Shown one piece after another: positions 6,017-12,744 of a DNA stretch of 12,829 nucleotides. Positions within the stretch are counted from its first letter, which is position 1, and each line of letters opens with the position of its first letter. The stretch spans positions 1 to 12,829 of the forward strand of contig JBDTZN010000057.1 in NCBI GenBank assembly GCA_040005095.1. Reading direction: 5' to 3'. The position numbers and the translations under genes are program-made. Under the pieces are notes generated by a model that saw only the letters and a list, made by a program, of their open reading frames with translations, made no database searches and was not told the origin of the DNA. This DNA comes from UBA5186 sp040005095. Its GTDB lineage: Bacteria; Actinomycetota; Thermoleophilia; Gaiellales; Gaiellaceae.

Positions 6017-7192
6017 ATGCAGCGGTTTGACGTCGCCATTGTCGGAGCAGGCCCGGCCGGTTCGACCGCGGCCCTACGGCTCGCGCGCGCGGGTGCGCGT
6101 GTGCTCGTAGTTGACCGTGCGCGTTTCCCACGCGACAAGCCCTGCGGCGGCGGCCTCACCTACCGGGCCGTGCGCGAGCTCCCGGTCGACGTCTCGGAGG
6201 TCGTCGAGGACACGGTCGACCGTTTCGAGGTGCGGCTGCGTTACGGCCGCGCGATCGAGCGGACGAGCTCCGAGCCGTTGTGCCTGATGACGCAGCGGCG
6301 CCGGCTGGACGAGTTTCTCGCGCGCGCGTGCGCGCGCGAGGGCGCCGACTTCCGGGACGGCGTCCGGGTCGCCGACGTCGCCGCTGACGGAGACGGCGTC
6401 GGACTGACCGTCGACGGGAGTCCCGTGAGAGCCCGCGCACTGCTGGGCGCCGATGGCGTCAACGGCATCGTCGCGCGCTCGGTGGGCCTCGAGCTGCGCC
6501 ACCGGATCGGCGTGGCCCTCGAGGGCAATCTCCCGTACGACGGCGTCGCCCGCGATCGCTACGCCGGGCGGCTCGTGCTCGAGCTCGGGAACGTGCCGGG
6601 CGGGTACGGCTGGGTTTTTCCGAAGGGCGACCATGTCAACTTCGGCATCGGCGGCTGGGAGAGCGAAGGGCCCCGCTTGCGGGAGCACCTCGCGCGGCTC
6701 TGCGCCGAGCACGGAGTGGACGCCGCCGATCTGACCGACGTTCGCGGCTACCGCCTGCCGATGCGCCGGCCCGACGCCTCGCCCGGACGCGGGAGGATCG
6801 CGCTGATCGGTGACGCGGCCGGGCTCGTCGACCCGCTTTCGGGAGACGGGATGTATGAGGCGTTCGTCAGCGCGCGGATCGCCGCTGAGCAGACGCTGCG
6901 CCTGCTCGCCGGCGAGACCGAGACGTTCGACGCGTACGCCGAGGAGGTCGTGACGACGCTCGGCCCGAATGCGGCCGCGTCCTGGAGCGCGAAGGTCGCG
7001 CTCGACCGCTTCCCGCGCGCTGTCTTCGCGATCGTCTCGCTCCCGCCGTTCTGGCGGATGCTCGAGCGCCTCGTCCGCGGTGACATCGACCACCCCGGCG
7101 AGGCACGGGGCTCGGTGCGCGGCCCGCTGCGGCTGGTCAAGGCGCTCGCGAAGCACAGCGGCGATCTAGGCGCCGCGTACCGAGCCGCCTAA
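6017..7192 (+). CDS. Geranylgeranyl-reductase-family FAD flavoprotein
   Basis: The 391-residue product has the order of the geranylgeranyl reductase family. It has a Rossmann FAD site (VAIVGAGPAGSTAAL, residues 6-20), PCGGG at 42-46, LGADGVNG at 143-150, YGWVFPKGD at 197-205 and the second FAD signature LIGDAAGLVDPLSGDGM at 263-279. Length and motif spacing are normal. The family saturates isoprenoid chains; in actinobacteria relatives such as MenJ reduce one double bond of menaquinone, while others act on lipid or pigment side chains, so the substrate is not settled. The ATG at 6017 gives the usual MxxFDVAIVG start. GAGGA touches the ATG directly (6012-6016), too near for normal Shine-Dalgarno use, so initiation may be leaderless or unusual. 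It is the first of the co-directional block but 34 bases separate it from pilT, and a role in pilus biology is not implied. Confidence 0.85.
   Translation: MQRFDVAIVGAGPAGSTAALRLARAGARVLVVDRARFPRDKPCGGGLTYRAVRELPVDVSEVVEDTVDRFEVRLRYGRAIERTSSEPLCLMTQRRRLDEFLARACAREGADFRDGVRVADVAADGDGVGLTVDGSPVRARALLGADGVNGIVARSVGLELRHRIGVALEGNLPYDGVARDRYAGRLVLELGNVPGGYGWVFPKGDHVNFGIGGWESEGPRLREHLARLCAEHGVDAADLTDVRGYRLPMRRPDASPGRGRIALIGDAAGLVDPLSGDGMYEAFVSARIAAEQTLRLLAGETETFDAYAEEVVTTLGPNAAASWSAKVALDRFPRAVFAIVSLPPFWRMLERLVRGDIDHPGEARGSVRGPLRLVKALAKHSGDLGAAYRAA
6317..6340. repeat. Long CG-alternating palindrome inside the flavoprotein gene
   Basis: CTCGCGCGCG (6317-6326) and CGCGCGCGAG (6331-6340) are exact reverse complements separated by CGTG. 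The inner 20 bases (6319-6338) are a strict pyrimidine-purine alternation, a sequence type able to form a stable hairpin or Z-DNA. In frame it encodes LARACARE, part of a helix in the flavoprotein, so codon choice, not protein need alone, creates the symmetry. Confidence 0.8.
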
Positions 7193-7205
7193 AGCGAACC
7201 GCCCC

Positions 7206-7226
7206 GCCTGCCGATTCAGGGCAGGC
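7206..7226 (+). promoter_or_regulatory. Hairpin touching the pilT start codon
   Basis: GCCTGCC (7206-7212) pairs exactly with GGCAGGC (7220-7226) around a seven-base loop, and the next base is the A of the pilT ATG. The only Shine-Dalgarno-like purines (AGGGCAGG, 7218-7225) lie in the loop and 3' arm. The hairpin would hide them, so it may tune pilT translation. It could instead be a weak end signal for the preceding gene, but no T-run follows. Confidence 0.4.
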
Positions 7227-8387
7227 ATGGAACTGAATGCGCTTTTGCGGCGCGCCGTCGAGCTCGGCGCCAGTGACGTCCACCTGAAGGTCGGCCGTCC
7301 TCCGATGCTACGCCGCGACGGCGCGCTCGGCCACCTCGAGGGCTACGAGGCGCTGACAAGCACGGAGCTCGCGCTCGCGCTCAACCAGCTCACGAACGCG
7401 TCGCCCGCGAAGCTCGAAGCCTTCAACGAGTCCGGGGACCTCGACATCGCCTACCAGGAAGAGGATCTGCCGCGCTTTCGCGTCAACGCGTTCCGGCAGC
7501 GCGGTGAGATCAGCTTCGCCTTCCGCGTGATCCCGAAGACGGTGCCGACCTTCGCCGACCTGAATCTTCCGCCCGGTGTGGCTCGGCTCGCCGAGGAGCA
7601 CCGCGGCCTCGTCCTCGTCACGGGCGCGACGGGTTCGGGAAAGACGACCACCCTCGCCGCCGTGATCGACCACATGAACAGGACAAGGAGCCAGCACATC
7701 GTCACGATCGAGGATCCGATCGAGATCCTCCATTCCGACCACGGTTGCATCGTCAATCAACGCGAGGTCGGACTCGACACCGCAAGCTTCGGCCAGGCAC
7801 TGCGACGCGCGCTCCGCCAGGACCCCGACGTGATCTTGATCGGCGAGCTCCGCGACGCGGAGACCGCGCAGACGGCGCTGCAGGCGGCCGAGTCGGGCCA
7901 CCTCGTCCTCTCGACGATGCACACGGTCGACGCCGCCGAGACGATCGGCCGGATGATCGAGTTCTTCCCCGAGGCGAAGCAGCAGCAGATCCGCTCGATC
8001 ATGGCCGGCGTCCTGCGCGGCGTGATCAGCCAGCGGCTCCTGCCCAAGGTGGCAGGCGGTCGCGTGGCGGCCGTCGAGGTGATGGTCATGAACACGCGCA
8101 TCGCCGACCTGATTCGCGACAACCAGACCGAGTCGATCCCCGAGGCGATCGAGGACGGCGCGTTCTTCGACATGCAGACCTTCACCAAGGCGCTGATCGA
8201 CCACGTGCTGATCGGCAACGTCGACCGCGAGGTGGCGGCGAACGCGGCCACGAATCGCCACGACTTCCTCGTCTCGCTCGACCAGGCCGTGAAGCAGCAG
8301 GACGCGGACATCGCCAAGGCTGTACAGGAGGCCCAGGCGGCCGCACACGCGGAACAAGTCCCGGGCCTGCGGATCGCGGAAGGATGA
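7227..8387 (+). CDS. pilT: Type IV pilus retraction ATPase PilT
   Basis: The 386-residue product is a full-length PilT/PilU-type secretion ATPase. It shows the N-terminal ASDVHLKVGRPP segment (15-26), Walker A GATGSGKTT (133-141), the Asp box TIEDPIE (160-166), Walker B PDVILIGELRD (200-210) and the His box GHLVLSTMHT (224-233). The C-terminal PilT signature appears as RIADLIRDNQ (291-300), a variant of AIRNLIRE. It works as a cytoplasmic hexamer at the inner face of the membrane, using ATP to drive pilin disassembly and pilus retraction, as known for the family. An Ala/Gln-rich tail (357-377) extends past the usual end. Its stop overlaps the next start as ATGA (8384-8387), indicating coupling with the wall hydrolase. 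The hairpin at 7206-7226 touches the start codon. Confidence 0.93.
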   Translation: MELNALLRRAVELGASDVHLKVGRPPMLRRDGALGHLEGYEALTSTELALALNQLTNASPAKLEAFNESGDLDIAYQEEDLPRFRVNAFRQRGEISFAFRVIPKTVPTFADLNLPPGVARLAEEHRGLVLVTGATGSGKTTTLAAVIDHMNRTRSQHIVTIEDPIEILHSDHGCIVNQREVGLDTASFGQALRRALRQDPDVILIGELRDAETAQTALQAAESGHLVLSTMHTVDAAETIGRMIEFFPEAKQQQIRSIMAGVLRGVISQRLLPKVAGGRVAAVEVMVMNTRIADLIRDNQTESIPEAIEDGAFFDMQTFTKALIDHVLIGNVDREVAANAATNRHDFLVSLDQAVKQQDADIAKAVQEAQAAAHAEQVPGLRIAEG

Positions 8388-9817
8388 CCTTCCCGCGCGC
8401 GCGCACGCTCGCGGCTGTCGCCCTCGCCGCCGGGCTCGCTGCGCTCGCGGGCGCAGCGCAGGGCGGCTCGTTCGGGCCGACGGTCCCGCTGCCCAGTGCC
8501 GACGCGCCGAACGCGCCCGGCTCCATTCAGCTTCCAGCAGCCTTCACGACCCCGCCCGCGGTCACCGACGTCCGCAGCAACGACGAGCTCCAGTCGCTCT
8601 GGCACCGCGCCGGCGCCACGTACGGCGTCCCCTGGGAGGTCCTCGCTGCGATCAACAAGATCGAGTCGAACTTCGGGCACAACATGGGCCCGAGCTCGGC
8701 CGGCGCGGTCGGCTGGATGCAGTTCATGCCCGACACGTGGCTGCGCTGGGGCGTCGACGCGAACGGGGATGGCGTGGCCGATCCGTGGAACGCGGACGAC
8801 GCGATCTTCGCGGCCGGGCGCTACCTCGCCGCCTCGAACGGCGCGACCGACATCCGCCGCGCGGTCTTCTCGTACAACCACGCCGACTGGTACGTGAACG
8901 AGGTGCTCGCTCTCGCTCAGACCTTCGGCGCAGCCGGCTCCGACGCGACCCTTCAGCTTCAGGCAAACCAGCAGTCCCTCGAGGCTGCGCAGCGGTACGT
9001 GGTCGGCGTGAACCGGCAGCTCGTGCTCGCGCAGGCCGAGGAGGCTCGCCTCGCCAAGACGTACGCCCGCTCGTTCGTCCGCGTCGGCGCGGCAAAGCTC
9101 TTCTCGGACCGGCTCGCCCTCCAGCGGCGCGCCACCCTCGCCGGCATCGCGTACGACCGCGCGGCCGCGGAGGTCGCACGGCTGAGCGGCGAGCTCGGGG
9201 CGCGCGAGTCCGACCTCACTGCCGCGCGGCAGGCCGCGACGGCGACTCCCGCGTCCGACGCCGTCTTCGGAGCTCCGACCCCGTCCGGCGAGGGCTACGT
9301 CTTCCCCGTCGGTGGAGGACCTTCCGTGGTCTCCGTCGGGCACAGTCACCACGACTATCCGGCGGCGGACATCGCCGCTCCCGCGGGCTCGCCCGTCTAC
9401 GCTCTCGCCGACGCGCTGATCGAGAAGGCCTGGCACTCGCCGGACGCGCGCTGCGGCATCGGGCTGACGTTGCAGGCGCGCGACGGGCAGCGTTGGACGT
9501 ACTGCCACCTGGCCTACGAGGAGCCTCAGATCGTCGACGGCACGACCGTGACCGCAGGGACGCTCCTGGGTCTCGTCGGCTCGACCGGTCACGCGACCGG
9601 CCCGCACCTGCACCTCCAGCTCCAGCCCGCGACGTCCTATCCCCAGCTCCAAGCGTGGTTCCAGTCCTTCGCGGGCAGCGCGTTCCGCTGGCAGGACGCG
9701 GTCACGCCCGAGGCGGACGGCCCGGCCCCTGCCCAGGCGCGTAGCGGCGACGTGTTCGCGGTCGTCGGCCGCCCGAGTGCGCCGGCAAGCGGAGGCGTGG
9801 TCGCCTTTACCCGTTAG
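8384..9817 (+). CDS. Secreted lytic transglycosylase fused to M23 peptidase
   Basis: The 477-residue chain has a signal peptide (MTFPRARTLAAVALAAGLAA, likely cut near residue 25). An SLT/MltB-like transglycosylase domain follows at about 63-185, with AAINKIESNFG carrying the presumed catalytic E94 and then GAVGWMQFMPDTW (108-120). A likely coiled coil, Gln/Glu/Ala/Arg-rich, spans about 187-285. An M23/LytM peptidase domain covers about 303-415: HHDYPAADIAAPAGSPVYA gives zinc ligands H323 and D329, YCHL gives H375, and GPHLHLQL gives H408/H410. All expected zinc and catalytic residues are present, so both glycan and peptide cleavage are plausible; it would act in the cell wall. Residues 416-477 are an unassigned tail. 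The ATG sits in the pilT stop (ATGA) right after GGAAGG, so expression is tied to the retraction motor. This suggests local wall opening for the pilus, which is inference. Confidence 0.88.
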   Translation: MTFPRARTLAAVALAAGLAALAGAAQGGSFGPTVPLPSADAPNAPGSIQLPAAFTTPPAVTDVRSNDELQSLWHRAGATYGVPWEVLAAINKIESNFGHNMGPSSAGAVGWMQFMPDTWLRWGVDANGDGVADPWNADDAIFAAGRYLAASNGATDIRRAVFSYNHADWYVNEVLALAQTFGAAGSDATLQLQANQQSLEAAQRYVVGVNRQLVLAQAEEARLAKTYARSFVRVGAAKLFSDRLALQRRATLAGIAYDRAAAEVARLSGELGARESDLTAARQAATATPASDAVFGAPTPSGEGYVFPVGGGPSVVSVGHSHHDYPAADIAAPAGSPVYALADALIEKAWHSPDARCGIGLTLQARDGQRWTYCHLAYEEPQIVDGTTVTAGTLLGLVGSTGHATGPHLHLQLQPATSYPQLQAWFQSFAGSAFRWQDAVTPEADGPAPAQARSGDVFAVVGRPSAPASGGVVAFTR

Positions 9818-9844
9818 GGGCTTGACTTTCCGAGCGTTCTTGCC

Positions 9845-9852
9845 GAAGGAGA
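9845..9852 (+). promoter_or_regulatory. RBS of PASTA-protein gene
   Basis: GAAGGAGA ends four bases before the ATG at 9857 and is the best Shine-Dalgarno match in the right-hand block. It indicates independent, efficient initiation here, in contrast to the overlapping junctions on either side. Confidence 0.7.
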
Positions 9853-9856
9853 ACGT

Positions 9857-10717
9857 ATGGCGGCCCGCCTTGTCTCAATCCTGCCCCGCTTTGCGATCGT
9901 GACGTTCGTCTTTCTGTTCGCGACCGCCGCGGTGACCTTCGCGGCCGGCAAGCAGATCGCCTCGAATCCGGCGAAAAAGGCTGCAGCGGCGCCCGTTGCG
10001 GCCGCGACTCTCGTCGTGCCGGACGTACGCAACCAGGCCTTCGTCTTCGCCAAGGGGTCGCTGGAGGACAATGGCTTCGCCTGGCGGGTGGCGGGCTCGG
10101 TGCACGGCTTCGCGGCGAACACCGTCGCGGCCCAGAGCCCGGCAGCCGGCGTCCGCGTGATCGACACCGGCGCTCCGCTCGTCACCGTGACGCTGCTCCG
10201 CAACGGGCGTTATACCGAGCACGGCGCACCCGAGGATGCCTCGCTCCTACGCGGTACAAAGATCCAGCTTGCCGACATCCCGGCCTCCCCGATCGTTCCG
10301 GCCAGGCCCGCGAAAGCCGCGAAGCCTGCGGCCAAGAAGGCGGCACCGCTCGCGCCGCCGAAGGTCGTGACTCCGAAGAAGCAGAAGCAGGCCATGGCCG
10401 TCAAGCGTCCTCCGGCGTTCGTGATCCCGGGGGCGCGCAAGGAGCCGCTGAAAGAGCTGCCGCTGCCCGACCGGGCGCGCCTCCTCGGACGGTTCATCGA
10501 GGCGAATCCGCGGCCGACGAACGCGAACGTCAAGCATTGGCTCTATCAGCACGAATGGATCGTCACCGGCGCGAAGCTCGGCTGGTGGCATGGGGCGGAG
10601 GCGCTCCGGATCCTGATCGGCGTTGACGCGAAAGCACAGACCCGGTGGGGGGTCGGCAGCCGCAGCGCGGAAGTCGCGCGAAGGGCACTTGCCGGGGTGG
10701 AGGCACGCACACGGTGA
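9857..10717 (+). CDS. Membrane-anchored PASTA-domain protein
   Basis: The 286-residue product has a short cytoplasmic N-terminus, one membrane segment (about 12-31, FAIVTFVFLFATAAVTFAAG) and an Ala/Lys linker. One PASTA domain follows at about 51-115 (LVVPDVRNQAFVFAKGSLED through AAQSPAAGVRVIDTGAPLVT). PASTA domains bind peptidoglycan stem peptides or pack against other PASTA units. Residues 140-200 are a Pro/Ala/Lys-rich spacer, suited to crossing the wall. The last 85 residues form a compact basic segment (ARLLGRFIEANPRPTNANVK, then HWLYQHEWIVTGAKLGWW) that I do not recognise. There is no kinase domain, so it is not a PknB-type receptor. It lies between the wall hydrolase and the minor pilins and its TGA overlaps the next GTG. 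A role as wall anchor or guide for the pilus machine is inference. Confidence 0.75.
   Translation: MAARLVSILPRFAIVTFVFLFATAAVTFAAGKQIASNPAKKAAAAPVAAATLVVPDVRNQAFVFAKGSLEDNGFAWRVAGSVHGFAANTVAAQSPAAGVRVIDTGAPLVTVTLLRNGRYTEHGAPEDASLLRGTKIQLADIPASPIVPARPAKAAKPAAKKAAPLAPPKVVTPKKQKQAMAVKRPPAFVIPGARKEPLKELPLPDRARLLGRFIEANPRPTNANVKHWLYQHEWIVTGAKLGWWHGAEALRILIGVDAKAQTRWGVGSRSAEVARRALAGVEARTR
10699..10703 (+). promoter_or_regulatory. RBS deciding the GTG start of the minor pilin
   Basis: GGAGG lies ten bases before GTG 10714. An ATG-led start further upstream in the same frame (10645) would put 23 extra residues ahead of the prepilin signal; the GTG gives the normal short leader MNLRSQRG and a GTGA overlap, so it is preferred. 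Confidence 0.65.
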
Positions 10718-11274
10718 ATCTGCGCTCGCAAAGGGGATACAGCCTCGTGGAGATGCTCGTCGTGATGAGCATCCTCGGCGTCGTAATGAGCGCGCTCGGA
10801 GCCCTGTTCGTCCAGAGCTCGAACGCCCAGATCGACATGAACGCGCGCTTCACCGCGCAGTCGCACGCGCGCGTCGCGCTCGACCGGATGCGCAAGGACC
10901 TGCATTGCGCGAGTGACGCCTCGAGCTTCTCGTCGACGTCCGTGAGCGTCAACAGCCCCTGCGTCGCCGGCGGCGTGCTCACGTGGTGCACCACAACTGT
11001 CGCGGGTCGGGTTCGCCTCGTCCGGATCATCGCCGCGACGTGCTCGTCCCCTTCCACCGCTGCGAGCTACTCGGACGACATGATCGCCGGTGAGACCTAC
11101 TTCGCGTACCAGGCGTCCTCGACGCAAAGCCTTGCAGTGCTCTACGTGTGTCTCCCAGTGAACCCGAAGAAGGGGGCGACCGTGTCGACCTACGCGCTCC
11201 AGGGGACGATCGCGTTCCGAAACAGCACACGGACCGGCACCTTCGTCGCGGCGACGCCTCCGGTGTGCACATGA
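10714..11274 (+). CDS. GspJ/PilW-like minor prepilin
   Basis: The 186-residue product starts with the class III prepilin signal QRG|YSLVEMLVVMSILGVV: cleavage after G8, mature residue 1 is Tyr, and Glu is at mature position 5 (E13). The hydrophobic helix runs to about residue 34. The following SHARVALDRMRKDLHCAS is characteristic of J/PilW-type minor pseudopilins. Six cysteines (65, 83, 92, 110, 146, 185) allow disulfides in the exported globular part. Minor pilins of this kind form the tip complex that starts pilus assembly and can set adhesion or DNA-uptake properties. The GTG start overlaps the PASTA-gene stop and its own TGA overlaps the next ATG, so it is made together with both neighbours. 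It would be processed by the prepilin peptidase encoded at the right edge. Which pilin slot (J, W or V) it fills is not certain. Confidence 0.85.
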   Translation: MNLRSQRGYSLVEMLVVMSILGVVMSALGALFVQSSNAQIDMNARFTAQSHARVALDRMRKDLHCASDASSFSSTSVSVNSPCVAGGVLTWCTTTVAGRVRLVRIIAATCSSPSTAASYSDDMIAGETYFAYQASSTQSLAVLYVCLPVNPKKGATVSTYALQGTIAFRNSTRTGTFVAATPPVCT

Positions 11275-12704
11275 TCCGGCGACTCAAAGACCAGCGAGGC
11301 ATTGTGCTTCCGATGGCGCTCGGGATCATGCTCGTCGTCGGGATCCTCACTGCCGCCGTGATCGACTACTCGGTCTCGAACGGCCGAGGTGCGGTCGACT
11401 CGCATCAGCGCGTCGTCGCCTACGACGCTGCCGAGCAGGGGATGAACGACGCGCTGTCCGTCCTGTACAAGGCGAGCGACTTCCACTCGTCGAGCGCCCT
11501 GCCCTCCCGGTCGAACGTCAGCACCGGACAGGGCACGACGTACTCGTATTCCGCGACGTTCGTCGACCCGGTCTGGACGATCACGTCCATCGGCACGGCG
11601 CCGAACAAGACCCAGGGCTCGAGGCCCGTGACCTGGACGATGAAGCGGTCGATCAGGATCACTCCGTCGGCCGGCTCGGGTGTGGACATCAGCGTCTGGA
11701 ACTACATCTACTCCGATGCGCCGCCCGGGAGCTGCCTCGTCCTGTCGAACAACTCGACGATCGCAACGCCGTTCTACATCAAGGGCGACCTGTGCCTCAA
11801 CAACAACGCGCACATGGACGCGAACACGACCTTCGGGTCGCCGTATCCAACCACCCCGCAGCTCCAGGTGGGTGGAAAGATCACGATGAGCCCCGGCGCC
11901 TACATCGGAACCTCGGCGGTGCGGCTGAACAAGGTTCAAACCGGACTCGGCTGCGGCTCGACGCCGCACAATCCGTGCACGACGGCTGACAACGTCTGGG
12001 CGGGCTCGTACAGCACCACCACGCCGACCCTCACCAAGCCCGTGATCGACCTCGCGACGTGGTACAAGGACGCGTCCCCGGGTCCGAAGCATGCCTGCAC
12101 GTCCGGCAGCTTCCCCGGCGGCTTCGACGGCAACACCACGCAAGACAACAGCCTGGGGACCGTCAACCTGACGCCCAACTCCTCGTACGACTGCAAGTTC
12201 ATCGACTCGCTCGGGAACACGCTCGGGCGGGTCGCCTGGACGCCCGGCAGCCCCGGCACGCTCACGGTCTCGGGCACGGTCTTCTGGGACGGCAACCTGC
12301 TCTTCAACACCAGCGCGATCTATTCCGGCCGCGCCACGTTCTACTTCGCGGGCTCGATCCTGTTCGACAACTCCGCCTACCTGTGCGGGATTGCAGGCTG
12401 CACCGCCTCGTGGGACACGTCCTCGAACCTGCTCATCCTCGTTGCTGGCTCGAACGCCCAGTCGCCGAGCTTTGCCTTCGACCTGCAGAACAATGCGATC
12501 TTCCAGGGCGCCTCGATGGCGAACGGCGACTTCAACGAGACGAACAACGTCGGCGTCTGGGGCTCGGTGATCGCCCATCAGGTCTTCATCGCGAACAACG
12601 CGAGCGATCACTACATCCCCTTCGGGACTCCGGTGCCGGGCCAGCCCGCGCAGAGCGGTTTTACCGAGACCCTGACGATCGCGCCCAACAGCTTCAGCGG
12701 CTAG
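11271..12704 (+). CDS. PilX-like prepilin with large beta-helix-like body
   Basis: The 477-residue product has a prepilin-like leader, DQRG|IVLPMALGIMLVVGIL, with cleavage predicted after G10. Mature position 5 is Met instead of Glu and Pro sits at +4, as in PilX/GspK-like pilins. AYDAAEQGMNDAL (50-62) is the family's conserved AExG-type segment. From about 140 on comes an Asn/Thr/Ser-rich body of short alternating strands: VLSNNSTIATPFYIKGDLCL, LTVSGTVFWDGNLLF, FYFAGSILFDNSAYLCG, FDLQNNAIFQGASMANGDF and NVGVWGSVIAHQVFIANNAS. This resembles a right-handed beta-helix or bactofilin-like stack and is far larger than a usual minor pilin. Eight cysteines (155, 175, 228, 236, 276, 308, 372, 377) could form disulfides. 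A tip adhesin or cap is a reasonable inference. The start ATG lies in the previous stop (ATGA). Confidence 0.8.
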   Translation: MIRRLKDQRGIVLPMALGIMLVVGILTAAVIDYSVSNGRGAVDSHQRVVAYDAAEQGMNDALSVLYKASDFHSSSALPSRSNVSTGQGTTYSYSATFVDPVWTITSIGTAPNKTQGSRPVTWTMKRSIRITPSAGSGVDISVWNYIYSDAPPGSCLVLSNNSTIATPFYIKGDLCLNNNAHMDANTTFGSPYPTTPQLQVGGKITMSPGAYIGTSAVRLNKVQTGLGCGSTPHNPCTTADNVWAGSYSTTTPTLTKPVIDLATWYKDASPGPKHACTSGSFPGGFDGNTTQDNSLGTVNLTPNSSYDCKFIDSLGNTLGRVAWTPGSPGTLTVSGTVFWDGNLLFNTSAIYSGRATFYFAGSILFDNSAYLCGIAGCTASWDTSSNLLILVAGSNAQSPSFAFDLQNNAIFQGASMANGDFNETNNVGVWGSVIAHQVFIANNASDHYIPFGTPVPGQPAQSGFTETLTIAPNSFSG

Positions 12705-12735
12705 CAGGCTCAACTCGCGCGCCCGCTGCGCCGAT

Positions 12736-12740
12736 AGGAG
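12736..12740 (+). promoter_or_regulatory. RBS of prepilin peptidase gene
   Basis: AGGAG (within GATAGGAG) ends four bases before ATG 12745 and fixes that start. The 40-base gap before the gene holds no hairpin or other signal. Confidence 0.6.
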
Positions 12741-12744
12741 CCAC

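Noticed and set aside
7745..8383. Plus-strand frame running through pilT and open into the next gene (690 codons)
   Set aside because: The first 213 codons are Arg/Gly-rich shadow text of pilT in another frame. The real protein begins at 8384 with a signal peptide.
7757..9652. 631-codon minus-strand frame opposite pilT and the hydrolase
   Set aside because: Low-complexity Arg/Val/Gly text without motifs, directly opposite two well-defined genes; a normal shadow at high GC.
9822..9827. TTGACT as a -35 box before the PASTA gene
   Set aside because: No -10 box at a proper distance; the region 17 bases on is the ribosome binding site itself.
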